DNA of 64,000 bases from Climacium dendroides (Eukaryota > Streptophyta > Bryopsida > Hypnales > Climaciaceae): assembly GCA_950106755.1 (NCBI GenBank), contig OX467089.1:25773345-25837344 (forward strand). Reading direction: 5' to 3'. The position numbers and the translations under genes were made by a program. The notes beneath the pieces were generated by a model. That model was not told the origin of the DNA. It worked only from the letters and a program-made list of their open reading frames with translations, and made no database searches. Below, one piece after another: positions 1-12,649 of this stretch (position 1 is the first letter of the stretch; every line of letters begins with the position of its first letter).

Positions 1-760
1 TTAGAAAAGTAAGTTGGAAATCCATAGATTAAACAAAAAAGATCAAACAAATCTATTCTTTAAAATCTTTAAGTATTCCACATACCCACTAAATATGAAG
101 AAGCAAACAATGGAAGAAAAAAATTCTAATTATGATAATATAAAATTAAAAAAATCAATCTAAGTAGTGACAATATTGTAGAAATAATCTAAATCATGTC
201 AACCATTGCTTTTAGAATTTGTGAATATTAAATTAGAAAAGTATACATCATGTGTTATTTTTTTCTTGTTTTTTCTATCAAATACCCTGATTGCCTACTA
301 GACAAAACTCTTCATATCTTTCTACTAACTAATCAATATTGAAGATTTTATTCATATATTGTAGGACATATCTTATAGTTTCTATTCTACTCCAAACTAT
401 ATTTACAAATTTGTTAATAATGAGGTGTTTAATTAATTATAATTTTAAAAATATAATTGAATTTAATTTTGGTTTCAATTCTACAAATAATATCTTGGTT
501 GCTTCTAGTTTGACAATAAAGCAAAGCTACTCCTCAAATGCTGATTCTATCCTCATACATCAAATTGAAAGCATCATAAAAGATAATTCCAACTTTGAAA
601 AACTCAAAAATTCATTTCCAATTCCAACACGCCAACGGAGGTTCGCCCTCAACTAAACTTTTGGAGCCAACCAGTGAAAAAGACTAGTGACTGGATGAAC
701 CTTCATTTCATCCGAGTCTGCAACGAATGTACTGGATGAAACCCTAATTCACCTTGCGAT
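1..760. other. AT-rich intergenic stretch
   Basis: This stretch is AT-rich with no recognisable coding or repeat structure. The small ORF at 339-656 is low-complexity and resembles nothing I know. Base composition changes near 760, where the GC-richer leader region of the next gene begins. Confidence 0.6.
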
Positions 761-769
761 GGTATAGTT

Positions 770-1916
770 ATGGGCCAACAAACAAGCTTTCTTTTGTTGC
801 CGTGCTACTTCCTGGCGAAGTTAATGCGGGACGGAGTGCGCGCTTGCTCTCTTCTCGACAACCCGAAATTCAATTCTAAAGTGGTTCCGCTCCACTCGCG
901 CTTCCGGCGACTGCCGTCTCTTGTTGCGCCTTTCCTCTTTGGTGCGTTTCTGAAAGGAAATTGGCCCTCATTTGTGTTCCAATTGGGGTTTCAAACCCTT
1001 GCCTTGGGTTTCTTTGTCTAGTTCGGAACAGCTTGCCTCTCTCTCTGGTTGCAGATCGACCATCATGCAGGAGTCGAGGAGAGTTGTCAGGTTCGAGGGC
1101 CCGAGGGTGTGTATGCGCGCCCGGAAGGATATATGTAAGTGATTGTAATTGGCCATGCCGCTGGTTGGCTTGATAAGAGTATTCTTAACAGTTGTGTTGG
1201 TGACGATTACAGAGTTTGTACAATTGGACGGTTGTGAGAGGAGAACGATGCCAGTTCGGATTTAAAAGGTACGACGTTGCAGACATTGAGTGCGAATTTT
1301 GTCATGTTTTGGTTTTGCGATTGATGTGTCAAATTAAGACCCGAGGGTTGATAATTCAGGCTGGAACTTCTCGACGGTACGGTTTATTTTGGTGCCAATA
1401 TATAAGGTCTGGAGGGTTTTTAAAGCACTTTAAGTCGTCAGGGTTAGTGAAACATTGCTTTACACATGATTATGTGCTTAGAGTTTTAGGTGTTAGGGTT
1501 AGTTTTTGTGTAGTTAGACATTCGGTCACTTAGGTTTTTGTTTCCCGTGTAGATAATTGGATAGTTGAGAAGGGATTTGCATGAAGAGTGACGAGAGTGG
1601 GTGGAAGGCTCCGACAGGCAAGGGTTTCTCTCATTTCTCTTGGCATTTCCATTTGGTTTGTGAAGTTGCTACTGGGTTGTTGATTAGCAGAAAAATTTGA
1701 TTAAATAGAGCGGTATATTTTTTATGAAATTTTAGGTTTCCTTACGTTCATCGTAGTTTCGAGTTGTTATTCTTTTCAGGGTAGTATCTGATTATTTCTT
1801 ACTTTCATTTTCCTATAATGGGTGCAGATTCATAGGGAGCAAAGCATGAAAGATTGAGAGTCGACCAATCGAGGGGAGACCAGGTAGTCGTACAGTCGTA
1901 GAGCAGCAGGTAAGGG
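770..1916 (+). promoter_or_regulatory. Probable promoter / 5' leader of the ARGLU1-like gene
   Basis: Base composition is clearly GC-richer here than in the flanking DNA, and no ORF resembles a known protein. A strong donor-like site (ATGTAAGTG) lies near 1135. A pyrimidine-rich acceptor ending in gtgcag lies near 1827, about 90 bases before the ATG. An intron in the 5' leader is therefore plausible but not proven. A further cag/gtaag lies just before the ATG near 1910. Transcript data would be needed to fix the leader. Confidence 0.4.
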
Positions 1917-4473
1917 ATGCCTCGATCACTGTCCAGGTCGAGGTCCCCGCCTCGCAAGGGGCGGCACCGGTCTTCTGCACGATCTCCATCGCCGGCGAGC
2001 CACCGTCACAGCACTAGACGGAGGAGGGAGACCTATAGAAGCCGATCACCAGTGCATCATGGTCACAGCAGGTGTGTTACAGTGAGCAAACAATGGGCTC
2101 TTCATGCAGTTGTTGTTGGGCTAGAAACAGCCATGAGAGAGTCTGAGAAAGAGTTGGTCAGAAAGAGATGAGTATCATGTACCCATAAAAAGTTGTTCAG
2201 AAAAAAAGACGAAAAGAGTATGAGAATGAGGTGGGAACAGACGTGCTCGAAAGGGATGATGATGATGTTCATGGAAGGAGGGGGTTTTCATGCTGTTGCT
2301 GCCTGGAGGAAAGCTGGAAGGCTTTGGGAAGGTCCTCAGTTCAGGAACCTTTCAATCGCTTCTGATGTATCGCCGCCTTCTTCCCCTCTGGTAACCGTAC
2401 CATAGATGTGCCTGCCATCATGTGTTGCTTTCATCTTCGGCGCGCTTTGTCACATGTAGGTCCATAATTTCCCGAGTTGGTCTCATTATTTAAGGGGTTT
2501 TCGCAGAGGGTGTACAAGTTCAGTTGGGGTGTCGAGGTCCGATTCCTGATGACTGAACGGCATATAATTCTCCTTCGGGGGATAAGTACTAATTTGAGAT
2601 GGACATTAGAGCAATTATATCTTTATACTAGGGTCCTGGAGTCTATATTAGAACTTTTATAAAGAAAGCATGCCTTCTGGCAACTGAGTCAAGTACTGTC
2701 TCATATTCCTAATCTCTTTGACAGGCACAGGAGTCGGACGCCAACTCCAAGGCGATCAAAGCGGCGTAGCCGTACACGATCACCATTAAGGTCTCGAAGT
2801 ACAAGTCCTGTGGCTGTTGATCGAAGAAGAGCCTTTGATAAGGTTCGGGAAGATGAAGAGCTTGAGAAGAGAAGGTAATGCCGCACACATTTAGTCGTAC
2901 CGTGTTCGCCATGAACAAACAGGTTGGTATGTTCTTAGGTCAGTCATCTGGTCTCTGTGAATGTCCTTGTAACCATGCTTGACGGGGGTCTCGTACGAAC
3001 TTATACGTGACTTCCTGCACTCTACAATGTGAAATGAATCTGTCAAGTTCATTTCAGGTGGATGTGCCTGGCATGGTTACCTGTACTCACAAAGATTGGC
3101 ATTCTTACCCTCTTGGGTAGGATTTGTCCAATGAAAACAATCTGGAAACCTTAAGGATATACTTCTCATTATTTATTTGCTCGGATTCTAATCAAATTGC
3201 TGATGTTAACAGGGGAAGTAACATGGAAGAGAATCATCCAAGTAACCTTGCCAAAATAACGGCAATTTTTCATGGTTAGCTTTGCTAGAAAGGATGGGTT
3301 AGTTTTCCATCGCAGTCAAAGTGTGTAGTGGAAGTGACGCCATGTGGTGAGACTTTTCTCCTGGTCCATGGCTGTGTCTAGTGGGACTGTGATTCGAATC
3401 AGTCTGTAGCATGTCTCGTCCGTGTCCTTCACAGTAAGGTCCTTTCTGTCCTCGGGTGTTCAGTGGAGGATATTTTTCGGCTGCCTCTTCGAATTGAGCT
3501 TGTTTGTCATCTCTGGATGTACCATGTGTCACGATTTTTATGTCGCAGTATAATCGAACCTGGACTCGTGCAACATACCTCAGGTTATGTATCAGTTTTG
3601 TGTGGTTTCTATCTGCTTTTACATTGATGTTGCTTTGAAAGAACCAGTACCTTGTGAATGCCATCTCGTGCCCACAGTATGTTGCACCACAGCATGGGCA
3701 CTGTTTATAGCTTCCTCATTGTTGCTGACTTTGTGTACTTTATTTACAGGCGGCAGCAAGAGGTTGAAACAAAGATTATTGAGGAAGAATCTGCAAAGAG
3801 AGTTGAGGAAGCTATTCGAAAGAAGGTTCACGATGCCTTACACTCCGAGGATTTTAAGAAGGAGATGGAATTGAAAATACAAGAGGGCAGGAAAAAAATC
3901 ATTGATGACATTGCTGCTCAGCTTGAGAGGGAAAAGGAGGAAGCACTTGCTGAAGCCAGGAGGAAAGAGGTAAACTGTTACAATCCTACTGTCACTGTTC
4001 CTGTATTCTACCAGATTGTATGTTGGGATATTTATTCTTTCGCTATTTTACAGTGGGCTGTTGTCAATTTTTCTCTGAATTAGCGTCCTCAGATTTACTT
4101 CACATTAATGAGAGCAAGTGGAATACCTGTATAATTTAGTCATCTAGTTTGTGGCATTTAGATGTCACTTAATTTAACGGTTGCTTGTCTTATTTATGAT
4201 TTTCAGGAAGAGAAAAAGAGAGAAAAAGAACAGTTAGAACAGATGCTTGAAGAGAACCGTCGGAAAATTGAAGAAGCTCAGAGGCGTGCAGCTGAAGAGC
4301 AAGCCAGGAAGGAAGAAGAGCGTTATCGTGAATTGGAGGCTTTACAACGACAAAAGGAAGAAACACTTCGGAGAAAAAAGTTGGAGGAGGAGCAAGGCCG
4401 AGCAGAGCAGATGAAAATTTTAGGCAAAAAGAACACTCGCCCCAAGTTGTCATTTGCCCTTGGGTTCAAGTGA
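1917..4473 (+). CDS. ARGLU1: ARGLU1-like arginine/glutamate-rich protein, 4 coding exons
   Basis: Four exons join in phase: 1917-2071, 2725-2874, 3750-3969 and 4207-4473, all with GT..AG introns, giving 263 residues. Residues 1-80 form an RS domain (start MPRSLSRSRSPP; later RSRTPTPRRSKRRSR). From about residue 90 to the end is a Glu/Lys/Arg-rich helix with family motifs KIIEEESAKRVEEAIRKKV, DDIAAQLEREKEEALAEAR, LEQMLEENRRKIEEAQRRA and the C-terminal RPKLSFALGFK. This order matches the ARGLU family (PF15346). In animals ARGLU1 is a nuclear RS-type splicing modulator and Mediator/nuclear-receptor coactivator; the same role in plants is inference. Retention of intron 1 or 2 would add stop codons soon after the RS part, so splicing could switch the protein off. 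Confidence 0.9.
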
Positions 4474-4479
4474 GAGGAC

Positions 4480-5434
4480 CTGTATTGCATCACAGCAGAG
4501 ATTCTTGTGCTTCTTCGCATGGTTTCTTTGCTGATTAGGGTATCTGCCATTGTTTGAGGAGGCGCTTATGTGGTAGAGATAGGAAGTTCTATAGCTAGGT
4601 ATAGATAATTAGAATAGAAATGATGTTTTTTTTGCAAGATATACTCATTGTAAAGCATATTATTGGTCTTCTTTGAAAAGCCAAGTGTTTCCGTTTATTT
4701 TTCAGTGTCATAGTTATATTCTTGTTGGAAGAAACTGAGTACAATCGAGTGCGCAAGTGCAGGTGTGCATTCCGGTTGACAAGGTGTAATATTCAGTAAA
4801 CTTCTTTGCATAAGTCTGGTCTAGCATCATAGTGTATGGTTGAAAGTAAACCCAAGCATTATTTTAACCATTACATTTAGTTAAATCCTGTCTAATCTTC
4901 GATACATTCACAACTGAGACATGACCATAAATTACACTTATAAGGCGGTGCTTTCTGAGGTAAAAAGTGAACTCTCTTCAACTACCTTGTCATGTTCTGA
5001 TTGATATATTCTTGGGTTGTGTGTTTAACTTAGTGCAATCAAGGGTTCCTCAAGTCTTTGAGTTGACTTCAATTATTGAGTGCTTACTACATTGTTACTT
5101 CTATTAAAGTGTTCTAATTCTATTTAAAGTTTTGTATTTATGGTAATCTCTATGTTACACCCAAATAGCTTATTGTTGAATAAAAACTTAAAACATTGCT
5201 ACAGCTATACCAAAAAATATATGTACAATGAAAACATAAAAGGTATGTTTACACTTGGTGGTAAAGAATGTTGTTATTGAGGGTCTTAGGAACAAATTTA
5301 GACCTACTTTTGAACTAGATTCACATTCCAAACATCACTTCTAATACCAAGTACAAATATACCTTAACTTTTAGAAAACTATCAATATCCTTTTTGTACT
5401 ATTGTTATACTTTTATTAAAAAGAAGTCTTTATA
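4480..5434. other. 3' flank and AT-rich intergenic DNA
   Basis: The 3' untranslated region of the ARGLU1-like gene probably ends within the first few hundred bases (T-rich, near 4620-4680). I see no gene or clear structural repeat in the remainder. Confidence 0.5.
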
Positions 5435-5622
5435 TACTACCTCTGTCCCAAAACAATCTTCCTATTGTACAAAAGGTTTTAGATTAAGGCTAAAAATAAC
5501 ATTTTAAGACTATTGTCATACTTTTATTAAAAAGAAGTCTTTATATACTACCTATGTACCAAAACAATCTTCCTATTGTACAAAAGGTTCTAGATCAAGG
5601 CTAAAAATAACATTTTAAAGAT
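5401..5622. repeat. Tandem duplication, 111-bp unit, two copies
   Basis: A unit beginning attgttatacttttatta at 5401 recurs at 5512 with only a few changes. Each copy carries the CTACCTCTGTCCCAAAACAA-like end of the MITE that starts here. The duplication therefore overlaps the left end of the element at 5435-6118. Confidence 0.85.
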
Positions 5623-6118
5623 TTATTTCGCATTGTAAGTAGAGTTTGATGTACTCTTAGTGTTCAAGAAATTTTGAGCTTCAAAGCCCTTTTCTAAAGT
5701 GTAGTTTTGCAATTTTGAAAAGTGGAATTTTGGGGGCATTTTCAAAAAGCACCACTAGACATTAAATTGTTGAGTGAGGTTTTCATTTTATAGGTATTTA
5801 GTATGTGCCCAAGACTATGTTTTGACCTCTATTTTGCCTCCTAAAGTTTCATCTCCTTCAATTGGGAAATACTCAAAGAGATGTAAAAAATAAGAACAAA
5901 CAATGTTGATTGATCCCTCCAATCATTTCATTTGTCTTTTAATTAATGATTGCATGGATGGAAGGGGAACTACTACTCATAGTTGTTTTGCTAATCTCGA
6001 AAAGCAATCGAAAATCAAATTTGACCTATTCCAATGTAATAAATTGATGCAATAGGAAGATCATTTTGGGACAAAAAATTAAGGCCAACAGGAAGATCAT
6101 TATAGGATGGAGAGAGTA
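5435..6118. mobile_element. Stowaway-like MITE with doubled termini
   Basis: The left end starts TACTACCTCTGTCCCAAAAC. The right end, read on the other strand, starts TACTCTCTCCATCCTATAAT and continues with the same ATCTTCCT block. This is the usual Stowaway (Tc1/mariner-type) terminus CTCCCTCYGTCCCAAAATA, with TA at both borders. A second inner pair (near 5546 and 6050-6071) matches even better, so both ends are duplicated. No transposase ORF is present inside. Confidence 0.7.
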
Positions 6119-6119
6119 T

Positions 6120-7200
6120 TAAATTTAATTTTAAGTTTCAATTTTAATACATGCAATATTTCAACAAATTCCAAATTTTCTAAAACTTGAATCAACATTT
6201 TTTACTATAACAATTTCCAAAATATTCAACACTCAAATATACATAGAATCCATTTAAGTAAACCCAAAAGGTAAGTGCAACAATTTGAGACTTGTTTCTA
6301 CTGTATTAACCCCTAAAGTCCCATTGTTCCTACGAGGGATAAAATGGATTTTGGGCAGGCTCCCATGATCTCAATATTTATTGAAACTTTTTGATAAGAT
6401 AGAAAAACTTATGAACTTTCTAGAAATATAATTTTTATTTCAATCGGTGCCTAGGAGCAAAATTTATGCTACAATAAACTCAAAATAGAAGAGATTGGGC
6501 AGAAAAAAAAATCCACAAAAAATGGAAATAAAATTTTTAATATATTCTTTTTCTTGTCGATTATATTTTTTTCTAAATGGAAAGCTTTGATTCATTCCAT
6601 TTGGATTAGTGATGTGAAAGTTATGGAGCTTCTTCTTTTGCGGGCAATCATAGCAACTTCTTCAAAGAAACTTTTTTCTTTCATTTTGAATGCTAATATC
6701 TTTCAATCTATAAATTCAAAATCACAAAACTTCACCATATGATCTAAGACAAGTGTAGAATGAAATCCTACGGTTAGATTCTAAAAAATATTTTGAAAAA
6801 AAATTATTTTGTAGGTAAACGTAATAAAAGTGGTAGTTTTGGTTTTGACAGAAAAATGACCTTGGAACTTTAGGGTTTAACTTGAAAATTCATAATTAAT
6901 TCATTTTATGTCCTAAAAGTTTTGATTATAACTACAAGTAGCAATGAAGAAGATTGTGAAAACTTCTCAAGTAATTATTTCATTTTTTAATCCCAAAACT
7001 CTATTGACAATGAACTTTTAAGTAAAATTATTGCTATCTAGCTAAATTTTTTGCCTTCATGTAATTGATTGATAAAATTTCAATAATTTCTTTGTGTGAA
7101 AAATGTATTTAAATATTAGAAACATATTTTTTAATATTTAATTTTTCAAAATTTCAATACAAATGATATATACTATATATGGTGCAATTTTGATTCTAAC
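6120..7200. other. AT-rich intergenic DNA
   Basis: Low-complexity AT-rich sequence. The ORF at 6554-6742 has no recognisable features. Nothing else is supported. Confidence 0.5.
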
Positions 7201-7244
7201 TAGCTATAGAGCTTCCAATTGCAATACATATCATTGCAATACAT

Positions 7245-7577
7245 ACCAATGAGGCATGGGGCCTTCTTTCATCCTTGAAAAGGAAACCTCTCCAATGAAT
7301 TTTTTTGTCTTATATAGCTTTGATAACCATTTGCTTGGATATACAATCTAATGATAATTCATTAGATTTTCAGATTGTTTTAAAGTTTTAAAATGGAGTA
7401 GAAAATAAATTTATTGGGTTTCATTTTCCTTGTTCACATCAAATATAAAAAAAAATGAACATCATGTAAATTGCAATCAAGTTTGACCAAGATCCATCCA
7501 CCTTGAGGACATAACATTGTTTACCAATGAGGCAAGGGGCCATATTACATCCTTGAAAAGGGAACTCTTCCAATGAA
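7245..7577. repeat. Direct repeat pair of about 55 bp, 278 bp apart
   Basis: The segment at 7245-7299 (accaatgaggcatggggcc ... ccttgaaaaggaaac ... ccaatgaa) recurs with several substitutions at 7523-7577. The DNA between them is AT-rich with no ORF. They may be the ends of a small decayed element or a local duplication. Confidence 0.7.
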
Positions 7578-7670
7578 CAAATTATCTTGTATAGTGACTC
7601 AACCAACCCTAATCCTCAAACTAACTGATAAATCCCTCCTAGATATCTAACACAACATATTGCCTCTCTA

Positions 7671-7902
7671 ACATTGCCTTTTATGCAATGCTATAAGATG
7701 TGTGAATCTTTAGGAATTGAACAAAACAACTAAAAGCTAAATTCATGACATTGCCTTTTATGCAATGTTATAAGATGTGTGGATCTTATAGGATTGAACA
7801 AAACAACTAAAAGCTAAATTCATGACATTGCCTTGTTATACAATGTTATAAGATGCATAGATCTTTAGGGGTTGAACAAAACAACTAAATGCTAGATTCA
7901 TG
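7671..7902. repeat. Tandem repeat, 77-bp unit, three copies
   Basis: Copies start at 7671, 7748 and 7825. Each runs acattgcctt, then a gcaatgttataagatgtgt-like block, and ends aactaaaagctaaattcat. The third copy is the most diverged. No ORF is present. Confidence 0.9.
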
Positions 7903-8500
7903 AATAACATCAACATTCTAGCTCTCCAACAAACACTTTGACAAACATTCTAAACACATCAGATAAATTGCACACTCAACCAGTATAGTCAAGGCTTGAG
8001 AATGCTTTCATAAAAGATGAACCATTGCTTGAGGTGCAAATTCACACTCCAGTAACATTATCAACTAGTGCTAAAGGGAGGGATCCCTTTTGCCTCCCCC
8101 ACAAAGTGGGAGCTTCAACTCTTACAACTTCCCAACCAGCCAATGACTCTTTGGAGATTAAACTGAATTCACTCCTAGGGATCCAAAAGAGAGTAGTTTC
8201 GCTTGGTTAACAATGTTATGCCTGTACAGGGGAGTCTAAAACAACGCCACCCAAGCATCATGATAATGGTACTATGTACAAGGGCTACAGAAAACCCGGA
8301 CGAATATTAGATTCTACTACCCAAGCGTTCTGTCCACCACCGACTTCCTGAAGAAACCAAACCAGTTGCTGATCATCCAATTGCTGATTGAATCTCAGGA
8401 TGGTGGTTGCCAATCCTTTTTGTTGCAGATTCAAGGCTCCAGGCTTTTACAGAAACGGCATCAGTCGAATGTACAAGAGAAAGCCTGCGAGTGAGAGCTG

Positions 8501-8525
8501 CCGTCCGTCCGTCCATCCATCCATC
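8501..8525. repeat. Tetranucleotide microsatellite (CCGT/CCAT)
   Basis: Three ccgt units pass directly into ccat units just 3' of the SAP30-like gene. Confidence 0.8.
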
Positions 8526-8636
8526 GGCAACCTTGCTTCATTAAAATTTCCTTCAGAATGTGTCAGGCAATCTGCGCTTGTTGCGAGTTTGTTGTCTTCA
8601 TTGAGATGAGGATTTTTGTATCTGTCCAGCTAATGC

Positions 8637-11445
8637 TCAGGCTCTCAGACGCTTGGCAGCCTGCATGAAGCCCATGATCACTTGTCCCTCGTCCAACTCC
8701 TGCAGTTCCAAAACCACAAAATGAGGAAGGATTGAAAGTGTTGGATGAATTGACTTTATAAAGGAAACTGTAGAACCTTAAAAAGCGCTTAAAACTGTAA
8801 ACGAAGAATGCGCCTACTTGTCTTTGAATCTCACTAACTAGGTACCTTGGTGATAGAGCTGCGTCCTTGCAAATTGATTTCCTAGTTTGTGGAAAGTCTA
8901 AAAATCTGAGTGCGAATAGAGGAAATATGGTGGAGCTTCCTACTTATCATAAACTAAGAGTTCTACCAATTTTTATGTAGTACAACCGTAATATTTGTGA
9001 AAGAAGCTGCTAACACATTGGGCTCAACTGATAGGAATCAAGCCGGCGGGATTCAAGATGCGTAGATCCTCACATCTTGAGTTCTAGAATGGTAAAAAGG
9101 CAAGTGTAACCATAGTGCAACTATAGTGGAACACTGTGGTAATTCAACATTGTCGAATGTTAAGTAATGCATAACATAATGAAACTAAGCCATTAGGTCT
9201 AGAAGTTGCCGAAGTATCAGACATAACGCTCTCGGCCCTCAAACTACATCACATCAAGACTGTCAAATCTTGGAGATTTCTAGCCCTCTGAAAGTGCGAG
9301 GGGAGAATGGGCTTATAACTCTAAATCACCATTGTTGTTTCCAACCATATTGTGCCATGTATGTGGCAATGAAATTGACAGAACAGGGGTATAAAATACA
9401 GGACAAGACAAAGAATTCACAGAGTTCAGAATTAAACTCGTACCTGCGACATAAAATGCCTCACGACGGCATCCACAAGCTGCTCTTTTGATGAGTTTGG
9501 ACCAACTTCAACCTTGAAAACAGAAAGAGAAATTCCATCATCAGTTCAAGTTGTGCACACAAAACTTGACGACCCTGAGCAAGAAAAGAACGCAGCCTGA
9601 ACACTCTTCAAATTGTCTCCTGACATTCACAAAAAAACGAGCTAGAAGCTTTCCCATCTGAGAACTTGAGCAATTTTTCAAGCTTTCCAAATCACTGTTC
9701 GAGATATAAAAACACTATCCCAATTAGAAAATGTACGGCTGTGACAGTTTCGCAACTAAAGTGTTAAAAGCTCAACACCAATAGCGTGACCACATTTTGT
9801 TGGTTTTTGCCACAATACCAGCTTAAAATGACTTCGGTATCGCTTCAGAATAGCCGTCTCCAGCTTGCTAAGGTTCACTGACTGCAGGCAAACAAAAAGA
9901 GCTCACAAGTCAGTATTCAAATAACCAATAGTTCTTGCTCTCTTTGAACAAAAAATAGTGTTTTTAAAAAATGAGGATGGATTGCATCATTTTATTACAT
10001 GGCCTAAGTTCAATGTTGAAGTGGTGTCTTACCGGTAAGTATTTGCTTGACAAACCTCTCCCGTCATCTCGACCTTCTGTTTTGTGAAAGGAGTTGCCAC
10101 ATTGGGCTACCCTACTGGTAGTGCCCATGACGCCAGGATTCGACGAGGTGGGTAATGCAGGCTTGCGAGAATGCACTCTGAATGAGTTTCTGGGGTAGTT
10201 TTTGTCTGCAGCCACAAAGTTTTTCATCAATTCATTAGCCTTTAAGAGAGTGACGCCCGGTAGAAAAAGGAAAATATAGATCTCGAGTAACCGAGGCAAA
10301 ATCAATATGGGCTTGAAAACAGTTTAATCAATACATCCTCATTCTCTCAAGAGGTTTAAACTGAACGAAACAATGTGCAGCAAAACATCATCACTCAGTT
10401 GGACAATAGCCGTGCGTAATAATAAATTCGTACCAAGACTTGTTTCCCTAGAGAATGGATTGTCTTCATTATCATCATCATCACCAACATTTTCCTTGTG
10501 GCCACTGGGAGCCTCAATCACGCTCAAAGCATTGCGCTGGAGCTTGACTTCATCTCCATTTGTAAGCATCTGCACTCAAAAACACAACAGCAAGAAAAAT
10601 TAAGTTCTCGTGAACTCATGCAATTGCCAGTCAGGTAGACGATACGAAAACCTGATGCCCCATCTGTTAACAGCAACTCATCTCTTCCAATCAACACTTG
10701 GTGGGCCTTGAATTAGCAACCATTAAGTGTAAGAAATCAAGACTCGGCTATGGTCACTGATCTTAGGATGGAAATGGGGCTATCTACTATCGTTTCGATA
10801 GCGATCTACTATCTTCCACTCGTTGAATAATTACATTAGAAACGATCCAATACATTGAGTGAGAAAATCATTTGATCTCAAGAGAGATTGATTGACTCTT
10901 GTGGTAAGTACCCAAAGTGATCTCTCCAGAGCTTTTGTACTAATCTCCCAATAAAAGCACACTCAATACTACTTAAAAATGCTTAAACTCCGACTGAAGG
11001 AGTATCCTCTAGCTTATCATTCCTGAGCAGCCTTTAGTCTATGCTTCCTTTTTTCTCACTACATTCACCACGAGCTCAATTAAACTCCCCAAAAATTCAA
11101 ATAGATCTAAGAAAACTGATTGTTTCCAATTACTGCAATCACAGAGAGATTGAGAAATTGCTGAACCCAACCTGCGAATTAAAAAAGAAAACCAACATGA
11201 AGAGTAAGTAAACCTCTGCATTGACATAATGAAGCATTAAAAATGATGATTCCGTAAGGGAAAAAAAAAGAACAGAAGATTACCAGCCAGTGCCAGCCAC
11301 CCAAGCCCACCGCCTTTGTGACCACCCCTTGAAGACCCACCAGAACCGACTTGGTGCGATTGTTGCCCGTGACCAACACTTTGGTATGCCGCGGCAGCAC
11401 AGCCAAGCCATCTCCACCGTCCTCTCCCGGATGAAGGCCCTCCAT
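8637..11445 (-). CDS. SAP30: SAP30-like Sin3-HDAC complex subunit, 6 coding exons
   Basis: Minus-strand exons, 5' to 3', are 11284-11445, 10434-10569, 10033-10205, 9819-9881, 9444-9512 and 8637-8699. All junctions are GT..AG and phases agree, giving 221 residues. Exon 1 carries the plant N-terminal block (LPRHTKVLVTGNNRTKSVLV ... GGWHWL) and exon 2 continues LTNGDEVKLQRNALSVIEAP. Exons 4-6 form the Sin3-binding domain (PF13867): VNLSKLETAILKRYRSHF, VEVGPNSSKEQLVDAVVRHF, ELDEGQVIMGFMQAAKRLR. SAP30 bridges Sin3 and histone deacetylase in a nuclear corepressor. The start at 11445 is supported by an in-frame TGA about ten codons upstream. The middle (exon 3) is basic, Ser-rich and poorly conserved, as is usual. 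Confidence 0.92.
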
Positions 11446-11449
11446 AGCC

Positions 11450-11930
11450 TCCTTGCAGCACTTGTCTTGTCTTCAAGTCCCCACCCACTCACCTACAGCT
11501 GCGCACTGCATCATTTCAGTATTCCAAGCTTTACATTAGTAGTAGTCACAACAAAAGCTTGCTTTCCATTTAATTTTTATTAGTATGTGCATTGGATCAA
11601 TCGCTCTCCGATGATTGCGTGGGACTAATACTATTCTAACGGGACCTGACGGTCGAAGACCTTAATTTAGTAGCATGCTAAAAAGAGCAGATGCTTTGCT
11701 GATCATCAGATCATGGCATTTTCCACCAAACTCCAGCTTTTTCGGCCACTTGATCCGGGCGATAATAATAACGGCCATTGCTCTGGTATGACACTACTGC
11801 TTTCGGCGCTTTCCGCGTGGTGCCGTTTTTAGTAACAGGCATCAGAGTTGTGTAATTGCATAATAAACTCGAAGTCAAGACTCAGAATGTATTGCAACAC
11901 TAATTAATAATGATGATAATAACACATCAT
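11450..11930. promoter_or_regulatory. Upstream region of the SAP30-like gene
   Basis: This is the presumed promoter and 5' leader of the minus-strand SAP30-like gene. It has mixed composition and no recognised site or ORF. Confidence 0.35.
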
Positions 11931-11931
11931 G

Positions 11932-12640
11932 CGCAGAAGCAGCTCCTGAGCTTTCAAATATGGCAAAGTTTCAAAATCTCTGACTGCAAACTTATTACAC
12001 ATGGAGTGTTGCCGCCTTCGAAACCTCCAAATGAAAGATCTAGCAATAGTAACATACTGAGATTTCCTATCGATGGAAATCGTGAATAGTTGCCGAAAGA
12101 GAATTTGGATGAACTCTACTAAGCTATCGAGATGTGGTCAATACTAACAAATCATAAATAGAGCCTCTTCAACTTTCAAATGTGGCAACATGGAAACCTC
12201 TTCAACTTTCAAATATGCGCAAGATTTATCTACCAAATTGACTTCCCTTCAACGAAAATTTCAGAAGTAGCCTAAATTGTAATTGCACGAACTCCAGCTA
12301 TCGATGCACGATCAAATACGCTCAACACTAAACAGATCATGTAACAGTAGCTCCTGAACTTGCGCATGCGGCAACATTGCCAAACCCCATGAGCAAGATC
12401 TATCTACCAAATTGAGATTTCCTACCAACGGAAACCTTAACAGTAGCCAGCCTCAAGTGTAATTGCATAAACTCCAGCCGTATCGACTCACGATCAAACT
12501 TGCTCAACACTAACAGATCAAGTACGCTAAACACTACAGTAGTAGCTCCAGAACTTTCAAATGCGGCAACATTATCCAACTCTCTTACAAAATTCCGCTG
12601 TTCAAAATCTCTCTAGCAAACCACGATTTCATGCAGTTTC
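11932..12640. repeat. Degenerate tandem repeat, unit about 190 bp
   Basis: The block agtagctcctgaactttc...atgcggcaacatt occurs near 11938, 12346 and 12540, with a shorter form near 12165. Between occurrences are repeated pieces atctaccaaattgagatttc, aactccagc.tatcga and gatcaaa.acgctcaacac. The spacing of the best pair is 194 bp. The repeat lies in the upstream region of the SAP30-like gene. Confidence 0.75.
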
Positions 12641-12649
12641 CTACCCGAA

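Noticed and set aside
10339..10603. Separate genes on both strands near 10.4 kb
   Set aside because: The minus frame is SAP30 exon 2 running on into its intron; the plus frame is its shadow.
11237..11492. Gly-rich ORFs in the other two minus frames over SAP30 exon 1
   Set aside because: The third frame carries the conserved SAP30 N-terminal block and splices in phase; the others are shadows.
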